64,000 nt of DNA from Amycolatopsis sp. CA-126428 (lineage in GTDB: Bacteria; Actinomycetota; Actinomycetes; Mycobacteriales; Pseudonocardiaceae). The notes below the pieces were generated by a model. That model had not been told where the DNA came from. It did no database searches and was given only the letters and a program-made list of their open reading frames with translations. The stretch covers positions 463,915-527,914 of the forward strand of contig NZ_PPHF01000030.1 of the NCBI RefSeq assembly GCF_002904335.1, read 5' to 3'. Of the stretch, positions 26,665-35,620 are shown in pieces (the first letter of the stretch is position 1; every line of letters starts with the position of its first letter). Made by a program: the position numbers and the translations under genes.

Positions 26665-29612
26665 GGCTGCACAGGCTGGAGGTCGAAGCCTTCGGGCCGT
26701 ACTGCGCACGCGAAGTGGTCGACTTCGACGTGCTCGGCGCCGACGGTCTCTTCCTCCTGCACGGCGAAACCGGCGCGGGCAAGACGACGCTGCTCGACGC
26801 GATCGCGTTCGCGCTGTTCGGCGTGGTCCCCGGCGCCCGCAACGAGGCGAAGCGGCTGCGGTGCGACCTCGCCGAGCGCGACCAGGTCACCGAGGTCGCG
26901 CTGGAGCTCACCGTGCAGGGCCACCGGCTGAAGATCGTGCGCAACCCGGAGTACCAGCGGCCGAAGCGGCGCGGCGAGGGCACGACCACCCAGCAGGCGC
27001 GGGTGTCGCTGAGCTGGGTCGGCACCGCGCCCGCCGGCCTGGCGCCGGAGGGCCTGATCCGGATCGAAGAGGTCGCGCGCACCGTCGAGCGCCTGCTCGG
27101 GATGACCGCGGCCCAGTTCTTCCAGGTGGTGCTGCTGCCGCAGGGCGAGTTCGCCCGCTTCCTGCGTTCGGACACCGCCGAGCGCGAGAAGCTCCTGGAG
27201 CGGCTGTTCGGCACCGAGCGCTTCGCCGACGTCGAACGCTGGTTCGCCGACCTGCGCGCCGAACGCGGCCGGGAGCTGGAGGCGCGGCAGCGGGACGTGC
27301 GGGAGCTGCTCGCCCGGTACGCGCAGGAGGCCCAGCAGGAGCCACCCGAGACGGACGTGGCCGAGTGGGTCGACGTCGTGCTCACCGAATCGCGGGCGCG
27401 AGTCGGCCAGGTGACGGCCGAGGAGGAGCGGGCGCGCTCGGCCGCGCAGCGGGCGGACGTCTACCTGCAGGAAGAACGCGCGGGCGCGGAAAAGATCCGC
27501 CGGGTCCGCACCGCGCACCTGCGGCTGCTCGAGATCACCGAACAGGCGCCGCAGCGGGCCGAGTGGGCGCAGGAGGTCGCGGCCGCGCGGCGGGCCGCCG
27601 GGGTTGCCGTGGAGGCCGACCTGCTGGATCGGCGGGCCGCCGAACTGACCGAAGCCGAGCAGGCGGAGAAGGCCCGCGGTGCCCGGCTGCGGGAGTTCGG
27701 CACCCGGGCGACCGGCGACCTGAAGGCGCGGGCGGCCACCGCGCGCGAAGAGGCGGGCGCGGTCGCGGAACTGGTCGCGGAGGCCGAGCAGCAAGAGCTC
27801 GACGTCATGCGGCGGGACGACCGGAAGCTCGCCGCGGTCACGGCCCGCGAGCAGGTCGAGGCGCTGACCACCGAGCTCGCCGCGATCCCCGGCCAGCTGA
27901 CGAAACTGCGGGCGGACGCCCTCGAAGCCGCCGAAGCCGAAGCCAAGCTCGACGGCGCCAAAGCGAAGGTGGACGAGCTGCGCGCCTTCGCCCGCGATGC
28001 GGCTGAACTCCCCGAGGCGCAGGCGAAGGTCGGCCGGGGTGAGGCGAAGCTGCGCGAAGTCGTCGACGCGCACCAGGCGGCCCGGCAGCGCCGGCTCGAC
28101 CTGCGGGAGCGACGGCTCGACGGCATGGCGGCCGAGCTGGCCGCCGCGTTGCCGGACGGTGCGCCGTGCCCGGTGTGCGGGTCGGCCGAGCACCCGGCGA
28201 AGGCGAGCCGGGACGTCGAGCTGGTCGACCCGGCGGAGGAACGCGCGGCCGAGGAAGCCGAGCAGGCGGCGGACGCGGTGCGGCAGCGGGTGGTCGTCGC
28301 GCTGGAAGAGGCGAAGGCGCGGCTGGCCGGGCTGGTCGAGCGGCTGGCCGGGCGCACGGCCGAGTCGATCACCGCCGAGCTGGCGGACGCCCGCGCCACC
28401 GTCGCCGCGCTGACCGGGCAGGCGGCCGCCAAGGCCAAGCTGGGGCACCAGGTCGTCCTGCTGGAGCGGGACCTGGAAGCGCGCACCGAGCGCCTTCGCC
28501 GAGCCGAACAGGCGGCGACCGAAGCCACGACCGACGTCCGCGCCCTGGAGGAGCGGCTGGCCGAGCGGGAGCGCCGCCTGGTCGCCGGCCGGGGCGAATT
28601 CGCGGACGTCGGCGCGCGGCGGACGCACCTCCTCGGGCTCGCCGAGGCCCTGGAGGCCGTCGCGGAGGCGCGCACAGCGGTCGCCGGTGCCCGGGAACGC
28701 GTCACCCAGCAGCGAGCGCTGGTCGACGCGGCGGTCGCGGCCAAGGGATTCCCCTCGCTGAAGAAGGCGCGCGCCGCGATGCTGCCGGACGAGCAGATCG
28801 AGAAGCTGGAGCAGGGCATCGCCGAGGCCGAGGCGGCCGCCGCGGGCGCGCGGGCGCTGCTGGCCGAGCCGGACCTGTTCGGGATCTCGCCGGACGACGT
28901 CGCGGACGTGGCGCGCGCGGCCGACGCGGCCCAGCTGGCCCGGGCGCGCGCCGACTCCGCGTACGCGGCGCTTCGGGCGGCCACCGCGCAGCACGAGGAG
29001 CTGACCCGGCTGGCCGGCCTGCTGCGCGCGGCGCTGGCCGGCCTCGCGCCGGCCGAAGCGGAGTACGCGGAGCTGAGGGCCCTCTCGGAGGTCGTCAACG
29101 GGCGCGGGCAGAACAGCCGCAAGATGTCGCTGCGGTCGTACGTGCTGGCGGCGCGGCTCGAAGAAGTCGCGGTCGCCGCCACGCACCGGCTGCGCACGAT
29201 GAGCCAGGGCCGGTACTCGTTCGTGCACTCGGACGCGGCCGGCGCGCGCGGCACCCGCGGCGGGCTCGGCATCGACGTGCTGGACGACTATTCGGGCACG
29301 ATCCGCCCGGCGAAGACCCTGTCCGGTGGCGAGTCGTTCCTCGCGTCGCTGGCCCTCGCGCTGGGGCTGGCGGACGTCGTCGCGGGGGAGGCCGGTGGCG
29401 CGCTGCTGGACACGCTGTTCGTCGACGAGGGGTTCGGCACGCTGGACGCCGAAACCCTCGACGTCGTGATGAACATCCTCGACGAGCTGCGCGCCGGCGG
29501 GCGGGTGGTCGGGCTCGTGTCCCACGTCGAGGAGCTGCGGCAGCGCATCCCGACGCGGTTGCGGGTCCGGAAGTCCCGCACCGGCTCGACGTTGGAGGTG
29601 CGCGCGGGCTGA
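26661..29612 (+). CDS. sbcC: Exonuclease subunit SbcC (SMC-like ATPase)
   Basis: 983 residues. The N-terminal ATPase half has Walker A GETGAGKTT; two long coiled coils meet at a zinc hook CPVC (Cys503-Cys506); the C-terminal half carries the signature KTLSGGESFLASLALALGLADVV and Walker B/D-loop LDTLFVDEGFGTLDAETLD. It is the Rad50 counterpart and drives the SbcD nuclease. SbcCD destroys hairpins and cruciforms formed by long palindromes, relevant to the palindromic repeats found in this window. The coiled coils are Ala/Glu/Arg-rich, which is why long antisense reading frames exist opposite the gene. Confidence 0.95.
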   Translation: MRLHRLEVEAFGPYCAREVVDFDVLGADGLFLLHGETGAGKTTLLDAIAFALFGVVPGARNEAKRLRCDLAERDQVTEVALELTVQGHRLKIVRNPEYQRPKRRGEGTTTQQARVSLSWVGTAPAGLAPEGLIRIEEVARTVERLLGMTAAQFFQVVLLPQGEFARFLRSDTAEREKLLERLFGTERFADVERWFADLRAERGRELEARQRDVRELLARYAQEAQQEPPETDVAEWVDVVLTESRARVGQVTAEEERARSAAQRADVYLQEERAGAEKIRRVRTAHLRLLEITEQAPQRAEWAQEVAAARRAAGVAVEADLLDRRAAELTEAEQAEKARGARLREFGTRATGDLKARAATAREEAGAVAELVAEAEQQELDVMRRDDRKLAAVTAREQVEALTTELAAIPGQLTKLRADALEAAEAEAKLDGAKAKVDELRAFARDAAELPEAQAKVGRGEAKLREVVDAHQAARQRRLDLRERRLDGMAAELAAALPDGAPCPVCGSAEHPAKASRDVELVDPAEERAAEEAEQAADAVRQRVVVALEEAKARLAGLVERLAGRTAESITAELADARATVAALTGQAAAKAKLGHQVVLLERDLEARTERLRRAEQAATEATTDVRALEERLAERERRLVAGRGEFADVGARRTHLLGLAEALEAVAEARTAVAGARERVTQQRALVDAAVAAKGFPSLKKARAAMLPDEQIEKLEQGIAEAEAAAAGARALLAEPDLFGISPDDVADVARAADAAQLARARADSAYAALRAATAQHEELTRLAGLLRAALAGLAPAEAEYAELRALSEVVNGRGQNSRKMSLRSYVLAARLEEVAVAATHRLRTMSQGRYSFVHSDAAGARGTRGGLGIDVLDDYSGTIRPAKTLSGGESFLASLALALGLADVVAGEAGGALLDTLFVDEGFGTLDAETLDVVMNILDELRAGGRVVGLVSHVEELRQRIPTRLRVRKSRTGSTLEVRAG

Positions 29613-29688
29613 TCACCCGGCCAAGATGGACCCACGACGGCGAGCAGGTCATCGTCGCCCAGGCCGTCCTGTGGCCGGGCGAACAGGG

Positions 29689-31089
29689 CTAGACGGCCAG
29701 GGCCGCGCGCCGGAGGTACATCCCGGCGTAGGAACACCACGGCGTCCACGCGCGCGCCCGCTCCGGCAGGGAGTCCGGTGCGATGCCCAGTGCTTCGGCG
29801 CCGCGCCGGACCTCGGGGTCGCCGGTGAGCAGGACGTCCGGAGCGCCGAGGACGCGCATCAGCACGTAGTCCGCCGTCGACGCGTCGACCCCGGGGCAGC
29901 CCAGCAGTTCCGCGCGCAGTTCGGCCGCCTCCCGGCCGACGTGGACCTCCAGGCGTCCTTCGGCCAGGGCGGCGGCCACGCCGGTGACGGTTTCGCCGAG
30001 GCCGGCCGTCGCGATCCGGGCCGCGGTCGGGAAGAGCCTGCGGACGCCCCACTCGCCCGGCACCTCCTCGCCCGGAGGCACCTCGCGCAGCAGGGCGCGG
30101 AGCAGCAGTTCCTCGCCGTCGACGGCGCCCGGCACCCGGATCCCCGGCACGGCCGCGACCACCGGGGCCAACGCCGGATCGGCGCCGAGGACGCGGGCGA
30201 CCGCCGCGGGGTCGGCGTCGAGGTCGAGCAGCCGGCGCACCCGGCTGACCGCGCTGCCGAGATCGCGCAGGTCGGTGAGCATCAGTTCGCAGCGCACGTG
30301 GTCCGGCGCAGGCGTCAATCGCACGACTCCGGTGCCGTGGGCGAGCCGCAGGGTCCGCGCGTAGGTCTCCGACGTGACTTCCTCGACGCCCGGCACCGCG
30401 TTGTCCGCGAAGAAGCGAAGCAACCCCGAAGCGTCGAAGGGCGGCCGGAACGGCAGCCGCAGGCTGAGCCGGGTCCCGGTCACGTCGCTTTGCCGGCCAC
30501 GTCGTGAAGCCGCGAAGGCACGAAGCTGCGAAGGCGTCGTGGCGAACACCTCGCGGATCGTCTCGTTGAACTGCCGCACGCTGGAGAAGCCCGCCGCGAA
30601 GGCGACGTCGGTCAGCGGCAGCTCGGACAGCTCGATGAGCAGCCGCGCCGAGTGCGCGCGGTGCGCCCGGGCCAGGGCCAGCGGGCCCGCGCCCAGCTCG
30701 GCGGTGAGCACCCGGCCGAGTTGACGTTCCGAGTAGCCGAGCCGCCGCGCGAGGCCGGGAACGCCTTCGCGCTCGACGGTCCCGTCGGAGATCAGGCGCA
30801 TCGCCCGCGCGGCCAGGTCGGCGCGCACGTTCCAGTCCGGCGAGCCGGGCACGGCGTCGGGCAGGCAGCGGCGGCAGGCGCGGAAGCCGTTGGCCTGCGC
30901 GGCCGCCGACGTCGGGAAGAAGCGGACGTTCTGCACCTTCGGCGTCGACGCCGGGCACGACGGGCGGCAGTAGATGCCGGTGGTGCGGACGGCCATGATG
31001 AACTGGCCGTCGAAGCGCGGGTCGCGGGCGGTGACCACGCGGTAGCAGCGTTCGGCGTCGCGCCAGAGTGAGAGCGTTTCGGTGACCAT
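29689..31089 (-). CDS. alkA: Ada-AlkA fusion: methylation-responsive regulator and 3-methyladenine DNA glycosylase
   Basis: 466 residues. The N-terminal Ada zinc domain has the four cysteines (Cys41, 45, 72, 75; Cys41 is the methyl acceptor by analogy). An AraC-type helix-turn-helix follows (LARRLGYSERQLGRVLTAELGAGP and the second helix pair), then the AlkA N-domain and a HhH-GPD glycosylase with PGVDASTADYVLMR and the catalytic region TGDPEVRRGAEALG. It would sense methyl phosphotriesters, activate its own synthesis and excise alkylated bases. The Ogt methyltransferase part of enteric Ada is absent. Start at the second ATG; one 12 bases earlier is possible. Divergent from ychF. Confidence 0.88.
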   Translation of the reverse strand: MVTETLSLWRDAERCYRVVTARDPRFDGQFIMAVRTTGIYCRPSCPASTPKVQNVRFFPTSAAAQANGFRACRRCLPDAVPGSPDWNVRADLAARAMRLISDGTVEREGVPGLARRLGYSERQLGRVLTAELGAGPLALARAHRAHSARLLIELSELPLTDVAFAAGFSSVRQFNETIREVFATTPSQLRAFAASRRGRQSDVTGTRLSLRLPFRPPFDASGLLRFFADNAVPGVEEVTSETYARTLRLAHGTGVVRLTPAPDHVRCELMLTDLRDLGSAVSRVRRLLDLDADPAAVARVLGADPALAPVVAAVPGIRVPGAVDGEELLLRALLREVPPGEEVPGEWGVRRLFPTAARIATAGLGETVTGVAAALAEGRLEVHVGREAAELRAELLGCPGVDASTADYVLMRVLGAPDVLLTGDPEVRRGAEALGIAPDSLPERARAWTPWCSYAGMYLRRAALAV

Positions 31090-31177
31090 TGATCCGAGCA
31101 TGCCAGCAGGTCAGCGCGGTCGCTGGCGGAAATCCGCCACGGCGTTGGGTGCGTGGGGCGTGGGCGGGGCAGCCACG

Positions 31178-31183
31178 TAGACT
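31178..31183 (+). promoter_or_regulatory. -10 element of leaderless ychF promoter
   Basis: TAGACT ends 8 nt before the GTG of ychF; no ribosome binding site. Confidence 0.5.
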
Positions 31184-31191
31184 GCGGGGTC

Positions 31192-32274
<1,083 letters not shown>

Positions 32275-32299
32275 GTGAGCGTCAACTACTGACTGTTGC

Positions 32300-32335
32300 T
32301 TTCATTGGACGCAGGATATACTGCGTCCAATGAAA
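32300..32335 (+). promoter_or_regulatory. Operator spanning the -10 and start codon of the nucleotidyltransferase/HEPN operon
   Basis: A perfect 15-bp inverted repeat, TTTCATTGGACGCAG with its complement, separated by GATATA. It contains TATACT (32317-32322), a TANNNT -10 box exactly 7 nt before the ATG at 32330, so the transcript is leaderless. The right arm covers the start codon. A protein bound here would block the promoter; the winged-helix domain of the first gene product is the obvious candidate. Confidence 0.8.
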
Positions 32336-32917
32336 ACTTCGCCGAGCCTGCTCCCCCTCCTGCGGTCCCGCATGCAGGGTGAGCTGCTGGCGCGAGTTCT
32401 GCTGCACCCGGAGCGCGAGTACAGCATCACCGAGCTCGCCGAAGCCTCCGGCGTCACCCCCACGGCCGTGCTGCGCGAGGTCGAACGGCTCGTCGGCGGC
32501 GGCATCCTGGAAGACCGGCGGGTCGGCCGGAGCCGGCTCGTCAAGGCCCGCACGGACACCCCGCTCTACCGGCCGTTGAGCGAGGTCATCGCCGTCACCT
32601 TCGGGCCGCTGCCGCTGCTCGCCGAAGCCCTGTCCGGGCTGGCGGGCGTGCGGGAGGCCTACATCTACGGGTCCTGGGCCGCGCGCTACCGCGGCGAACC
32701 GGGCCCGCCGCCCGGGGACGTCGACCTGCTCGTCGTCGGTTCGCCCGATCCGGACGCGCTCTTCGACCTGGCCGAGGGTGTGTCGCGGCGGCTGGGCCGC
32801 GAGGTCAACGTGCACCGGATCTCGCCGGAGTCGTGGGCGGCGGACACGGCGGATCCGTTCCTCACCAGCGTGCGCGAACGTCCGCTGGCCCGGCTGAACC
32901 TCGACCAGGAGACCTGA
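32330..32917 (+). CDS. Winged-helix/MNT-type nucleotidyltransferase (putative antitoxin and autoregulator)
   Basis: 195 residues. Residues 10-75 form a winged helix-turn-helix (LLARVLLHPEREYSITELAEASGVTPTAVLREVERLVGGG). Residues 95-170 are a minimal nucleotidyltransferase with YIYGSWAARYRG (Gly114-Ser115) and the metal-binding Asp130-Val-Asp132 of GDVDLLVVG. MNT proteins paired with HEPN proteins act as antitoxins that modify the HEPN partner with nucleotides. Here the enzyme is fused to a DNA-binding domain and sits behind a large operator, which suggests autoregulation. Its stop overlaps the HEPN start (TGATG). The toxin-antitoxin assignment is inference from family and context. Confidence 0.8.
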   Translation: MKTSPSLLPLLRSRMQGELLARVLLHPEREYSITELAEASGVTPTAVLREVERLVGGGILEDRRVGRSRLVKARTDTPLYRPLSEVIAVTFGPLPLLAEALSGLAGVREAYIYGSWAARYRGEPGPPPGDVDLLVVGSPDPDALFDLAEGVSRRLGREVNVHRISPESWAADTADPFLTSVRERPLARLNLDQET

Positions 32918-33384
32918 TGCCCCAGTGGAACCAAGGGCGTGAGCGGATCGACGCCTTCATGGCCCGCGGCGCCATCGAGCGCGTGCCGGCGTCGCGGGAG
33001 GCGGCCGAGGCCGAACTGGCCCGGGCCCGCACCCACCTCGCGTCAGCGCGGCAGCTGCAGGACACCGACCCGGAAGGCGCCTACACGCTGGCCTACGACA
33101 GCGCGCGCCGCGCGTTGGCGGCGGTCCTGCAGAACCAGGGCCTGCGGGTGACGAGCCGGGGCGGCCACGTGACCGTCTACGAGGCAGTCCTCGCCCAGCT
33201 GGATCCGCCGCTGGGCTCGCTCCTGCGGCCCTTCAACCGGATGCGGGCCCGGCGCAACGAAATCGCCTACCGATCGTCGGAGGCTCCGGCGATGACCGCC
33301 GAGGACGTGGCGGCCGACGTGCCGAAGGTGCTCGCGCTCATCGAAGTGGCGGAGAAGGCCATCCCGAACATGCCCCGGTACTGA
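32917..33384 (+). CDS. HEPN-domain protein (putative partner toxin)
   Basis: 155 residues, almost all helical: [43 protein letters not shown] and a C-terminal [17 protein letters not shown]. The last segment (Arg113-Asn114 to Tyr118) aligns with the HEPN ribonuclease motif R-N-x3-x-H, but Tyr occupies the place where the catalytic His is expected. HEPN proteins are RNases or nucleotidylation targets. It is co-translated with the nucleotidyltransferase upstream and followed 2 bp later by a third small gene. Confidence 0.75.
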   Translation: MPQWNQGRERIDAFMARGAIERVPASREAAEAELARARTHLASARQLQDTDPEGAYTLAYDSARRALAAVLQNQGLRVTSRGGHVTVYEAVLAQLDPPLGSLLRPFNRMRARRNEIAYRSSEAPAMTAEDVAADVPKVLALIEVAEKAIPNMPRY

Positions 33385-33386
33385 TC

Positions 33387-33719
33387 GTGGCGAGCCCCCG
33401 CCCGCTGACGCCGAACGAACGCGCCACCCTGAACACGCTGCTCGCGGCGGACTTCCCCGGTGCCGCGGAACTGCGCGCGCAGGCCGCCACGGCCCGGGTG
33501 ACCGGCCGCTGCGGCTGCGGCTGTCCCACGATCGACCTCGCCGTGGACGGGGCGACCCCGCGCTCGCCGAAGAAGGAGTCGGTGGCGGTGGAGGCCGACG
33601 TCCCGGACGGCGGCCTCATCGTCTTCGTCGGCGAAGGCCGGTTGTCGTGCCTCGAGTACTGGACCACGGCCGACGAGACCCCGGCCGAGTTCCCGCCGCC
33701 CGGGCAAATCACGTTGTAG
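33387..33719 (+). CDS. Small CxCxC-containing protein of unknown function
   Basis: 110 residues: a helical N-terminus ([25 protein letters not shown]), a cysteine cluster [12 protein letters not shown], and a beta-rich C-terminal half ([28 protein letters not shown]). I recall similar actinobacterial proteins but no function. The GTG lies 2 bp after the HEPN stop, so it should be part of the same transcript and may be coupled. Whether it belongs functionally to the nucleotidyltransferase/HEPN pair is not known. Confidence 0.6.
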   Translation: MASPRPLTPNERATLNTLLAADFPGAAELRAQAATARVTGRCGCGCPTIDLAVDGATPRSPKKESVAVEADVPDGGLIVFVGEGRLSCLEYWTTADETPAEFPPPGQITL

Positions 33720-33722
33720 CCC

Positions 33723-33742
33723 GCCGGACCCGGAGGTCCGGC
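33723..33742. terminator. Terminator hairpin at the end of the nucleotidyltransferase/HEPN operon
   Basis: GCCGGACC and its exact complement around a CGGA loop, starting 4 bp after the operon's last stop codon and 14 bp from the end of the convergent 34-residue gene. Confidence 0.65.
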
Positions 33743-33755
33743 AGGCTTGGGCGGG

Positions 33756-33860
33756 CTAGCCGAGCAGGCCCAGCACCGCGATCGCGATCAGCACCACCGC
33801 GGGGGCGAGGGCGGTGATCCAGGCGCGCTGGGCGGGAGTGAGGGCGGCGGTGCTGTTCAT
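33756..33860 (-). CDS. Small single-pass membrane protein, 34 residues
   Basis: Encodes a 34-residue peptide with a short polar start (NSTAALTPAQRA) and one membrane helix (ITALAPAVVLIAIAVLGLLG). AGGAAA lies 6-7 nt before the ATG on the minus strand. The family is not recognised. Another tiny membrane protein lies upstream on the same strand, 82 bp away. Confidence 0.6.
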   Translation of the reverse strand: MNSTAALTPAQRAWITALAPAVVLIAIAVLGLLG

Positions 33861-33942
33861 GGCGTTTCCTAGGGGCTGAACCGATGCTTCCGCAGGAACA
33901 GCGCGCTGATCATGCCGCCCGTTAACAGCTGTGATCGAACTC

Positions 33943-34050
33943 TCAGCCGTCCAGGTGACGGCGGTTGCGGGCGGTGAACCAGAGCACCCCGCCGGCCGCC
34001 GCCACCATCGTCGCGAACGCCGCCGTGCCGACCACGATTGCCTGAGTCAT
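33943..34050 (-). CDS. Small single-pass membrane protein, 35 residues
   Basis: Encodes a 35-residue peptide with an N-terminal membrane helix (AIVVGTAAFATMVAAAGGVLWF) and a basic tail (TARNRRHLDG), giving an N-out/C-in topology by the positive-inside rule. AAGGAGA lies 6 nt before the ATG, a strong ribosome binding site that makes translation likely. No family recognised. It is followed by the 34-residue gene. Confidence 0.65.
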   Translation of the reverse strand: MTQAIVVGTAAFATMVAAAGGVLWFTARNRRHLDG

Positions 34051-34126
34051 CTGTCTCTCCTTCCCGAAGGTTCCGGTAACCGAGAGACGCCGAAGCCGGG
34101 CGAAGGTGCACTCAGCGTAGCCGAGA

Positions 34127-34411
34127 TCACACCGCGGCGAGCACCGCGTCGATCCGCGACGCCAGGTCGAAGTCCTTCGCCGTCAGGCCGCCTGCCGAGT
34201 GCGTGCTGAGCCGGAAGGTCAGCGTGCGCCAGCGGATGTCGATGTCCGGGTGGTGGTCGGCGGCTTCGGCGAGGTCCGCCACCCGGTTCACCACCTCGAT
34301 CGCCTGGGGGAAGCTGGCCAGCTCCACCTCGCGCGCGATCACCGCGCCGGACCGCGTCCAGTCCGCACCGAGCCGGGCGTCGGCCTCGTCGTCGTTCAAG
34401 ATTTCCGTCAT
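34127..34411 (-). CDS. 4a-hydroxytetrahydrobiopterin dehydratase (pterin-4a-carbinolamine dehydratase)
   Basis: 94 residues, the usual length. The active-site motif ADHHPDIDIRW and the C-terminal HSAGGLTAKDFDLASRID are characteristic. It dehydrates 4a-hydroxytetrahydropterins formed by aromatic amino-acid hydroxylases, or acts in cofactor recycling. No hydroxylase gene is nearby. It is divergent from the thiamine transporter, whose riboswitch begins 40 bp away. Confidence 0.9.
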   Translation of the reverse strand: MTEILNDDEADARLGADWTRSGAVIAREVELASFPQAIEVVNRVADLAEAADHHPDIDIRWRTLTFRLSTHSAGGLTAKDFDLASRIDAVLAAV

Positions 34412-34450
34412 GTCTCCATGGTCGACCGTCCTGGACTACGCTGCACGGTT

Positions 34451-34537
34451 GCCACGGGAGTCCGGTGAGCCGGGCTGAGAGGCGGGGTCACCCGCGACCG
34501 TTCGCACCTGACCGGATCATGCCGGCGACGGGAGGGC
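34451..34537 (+). promoter_or_regulatory. TPP riboswitch (THI element) controlling thiBPQ
   Basis: The aptamer has the conserved pieces in order: ACGGGAG, CTGAGAGG (34475-34482) and ACCTGACCGGATCATGCCGG near 34507-34526. Downstream CCCTCC (34540-34545) can pair either with GGAGGG at the 3' edge of the aptamer (34531-34536) or with GGAGGG of the thiB ribosome binding site (34562-34567). That geometry fits TPP-dependent sequestration of translation initiation; the switching model is inference. Confidence 0.9.
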
Positions 34538-34570
34538 TTCCCTCCGCGTCGGCGAAGTGCAGGAGGGTAG

Positions 34571-35620
34571 ATGAAACGCAGGGCTGTGCGCGCCGCGACG
34601 GCCATCGCCGCCGTCGGTGCCGTCGCCGCGGCGTGCTCGCTGTCGGACGGTGACGGTGGCACGCAGCAGACGCCCACCGTCACCCTCGTGACGCACGATT
34701 CGTTCCTGGCGCCGCAGGAGGTGCTCGACGCCTTCCAGAAGCAGTCGGGCATCAAGGTCTCCGTGCTCAAGCAGGGCGACGCCGGTTCGCTGACCAACAA
34801 GCTCGTGCTGACGAAGGCCAACCCGATCGGCGACGTCGCGTACGGCGTCGACTCCACCTTCGCCTCGCGGGCGCTCAGCGAAGGCGTCTTCGACTCCTAC
34901 ACCAGCCCGGAAGCCGACCGCGGGCCGCAGCGCTACGCCGTCGACCCCGAGCACCGGCTGTCCGCGGTCGACGTCGGTGACGTCTGCGTCAACGTCGACA
35001 CGAACTACTTCACGAGCAAGGGGATCCCGGCGCCGGAGTCGTACGACGACCTGGCCGACCCGAAGTACAAGGACCTGCTGGTCGCCGAGGACCCGGCGAC
35101 GGCGTCGCCCGGGCTGGCGTTCCTCCTCGGCACCGTCGCCAAGTACGGCGACGCCGGCTGGAAGGACTACTGGACGAAGCTGAAGGCCAACGGCGTCAAG
35201 GTCGTCAGCGGCTGGGAAGAGGCCTACACCAAGCAGTTCTCCGGCTCGTCCGGCAAGGGGCCGCGGCCGATCGTCGTCTCGTACGCGTCGTCGCCGGCCG
35301 CCGAAGTCGGGGACGACGGGAAGCCGCGCACCAAGGCGCTGCTCGACACCTGCTACCGGCAGGTCGAGTACGCCGGCGTGCTGGCGAACGGCAAGCAGGT
35401 CGAGAACGCCCGCAAGGTCGTCGACTTCCTGCTCTCGCAGCAGTTCCAGGCCACGGTCGCGGCCAACATGTACGTCTACCCGGCACGCCAGGGCGTCGAC
35501 CTGCCCGCGGGCTGGGCGCAGGTGGCTCCGCTGCCGCAGCGGCCGCAGGCGCTGCCCGCGGACCAGGTGCAGGCCGGACGCGAGAAGTGGATCGGCGAAT
35601 GGCGCACGCTCCTGCAGTGA
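34571..35620 (+). CDS. thiB: Thiamine ABC transporter substrate-binding lipoprotein
   Basis: 349 residues. A lipoprotein signal ends in VAAAC (Cys22). The mature part matches the ThiB/TbpA family, with VTLVTHDSFLAPQEVLDAF, GVDSTFASRAL, VDVGDVCVNVDTNYF and SYASSPAAEV. It captures thiamine or its phosphates outside the membrane. GGAGGG precedes the ATG and is the likely target of the TPP riboswitch. First gene of thiB-thiP-thiQ, with overlapping starts and stops throughout. Confidence 0.92.
   Translation: MKRRAVRAATAIAAVGAVAAACSLSDGDGGTQQTPTVTLVTHDSFLAPQEVLDAFQKQSGIKVSVLKQGDAGSLTNKLVLTKANPIGDVAYGVDSTFASRALSEGVFDSYTSPEADRGPQRYAVDPEHRLSAVDVGDVCVNVDTNYFTSKGIPAPESYDDLADPKYKDLLVAEDPATASPGLAFLLGTVAKYGDAGWKDYWTKLKANGVKVVSGWEEAYTKQFSGSSGKGPRPIVVSYASSPAAEVGDDGKPRTKALLDTCYRQVEYAGVLANGKQVENARKVVDFLLSQQFQATVAANMYVYPARQGVDLPAGWAQVAPLPQRPQALPADQVQAGREKWIGEWRTLLQ

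Noticed and set aside
26517..29525. A 1002-codon frame antisense to sbcC
   Set aside because: Produced by the third-position GC of the coiled-coil coding sequence; the sense product has intact Walker, signature and zinc-hook motifs.
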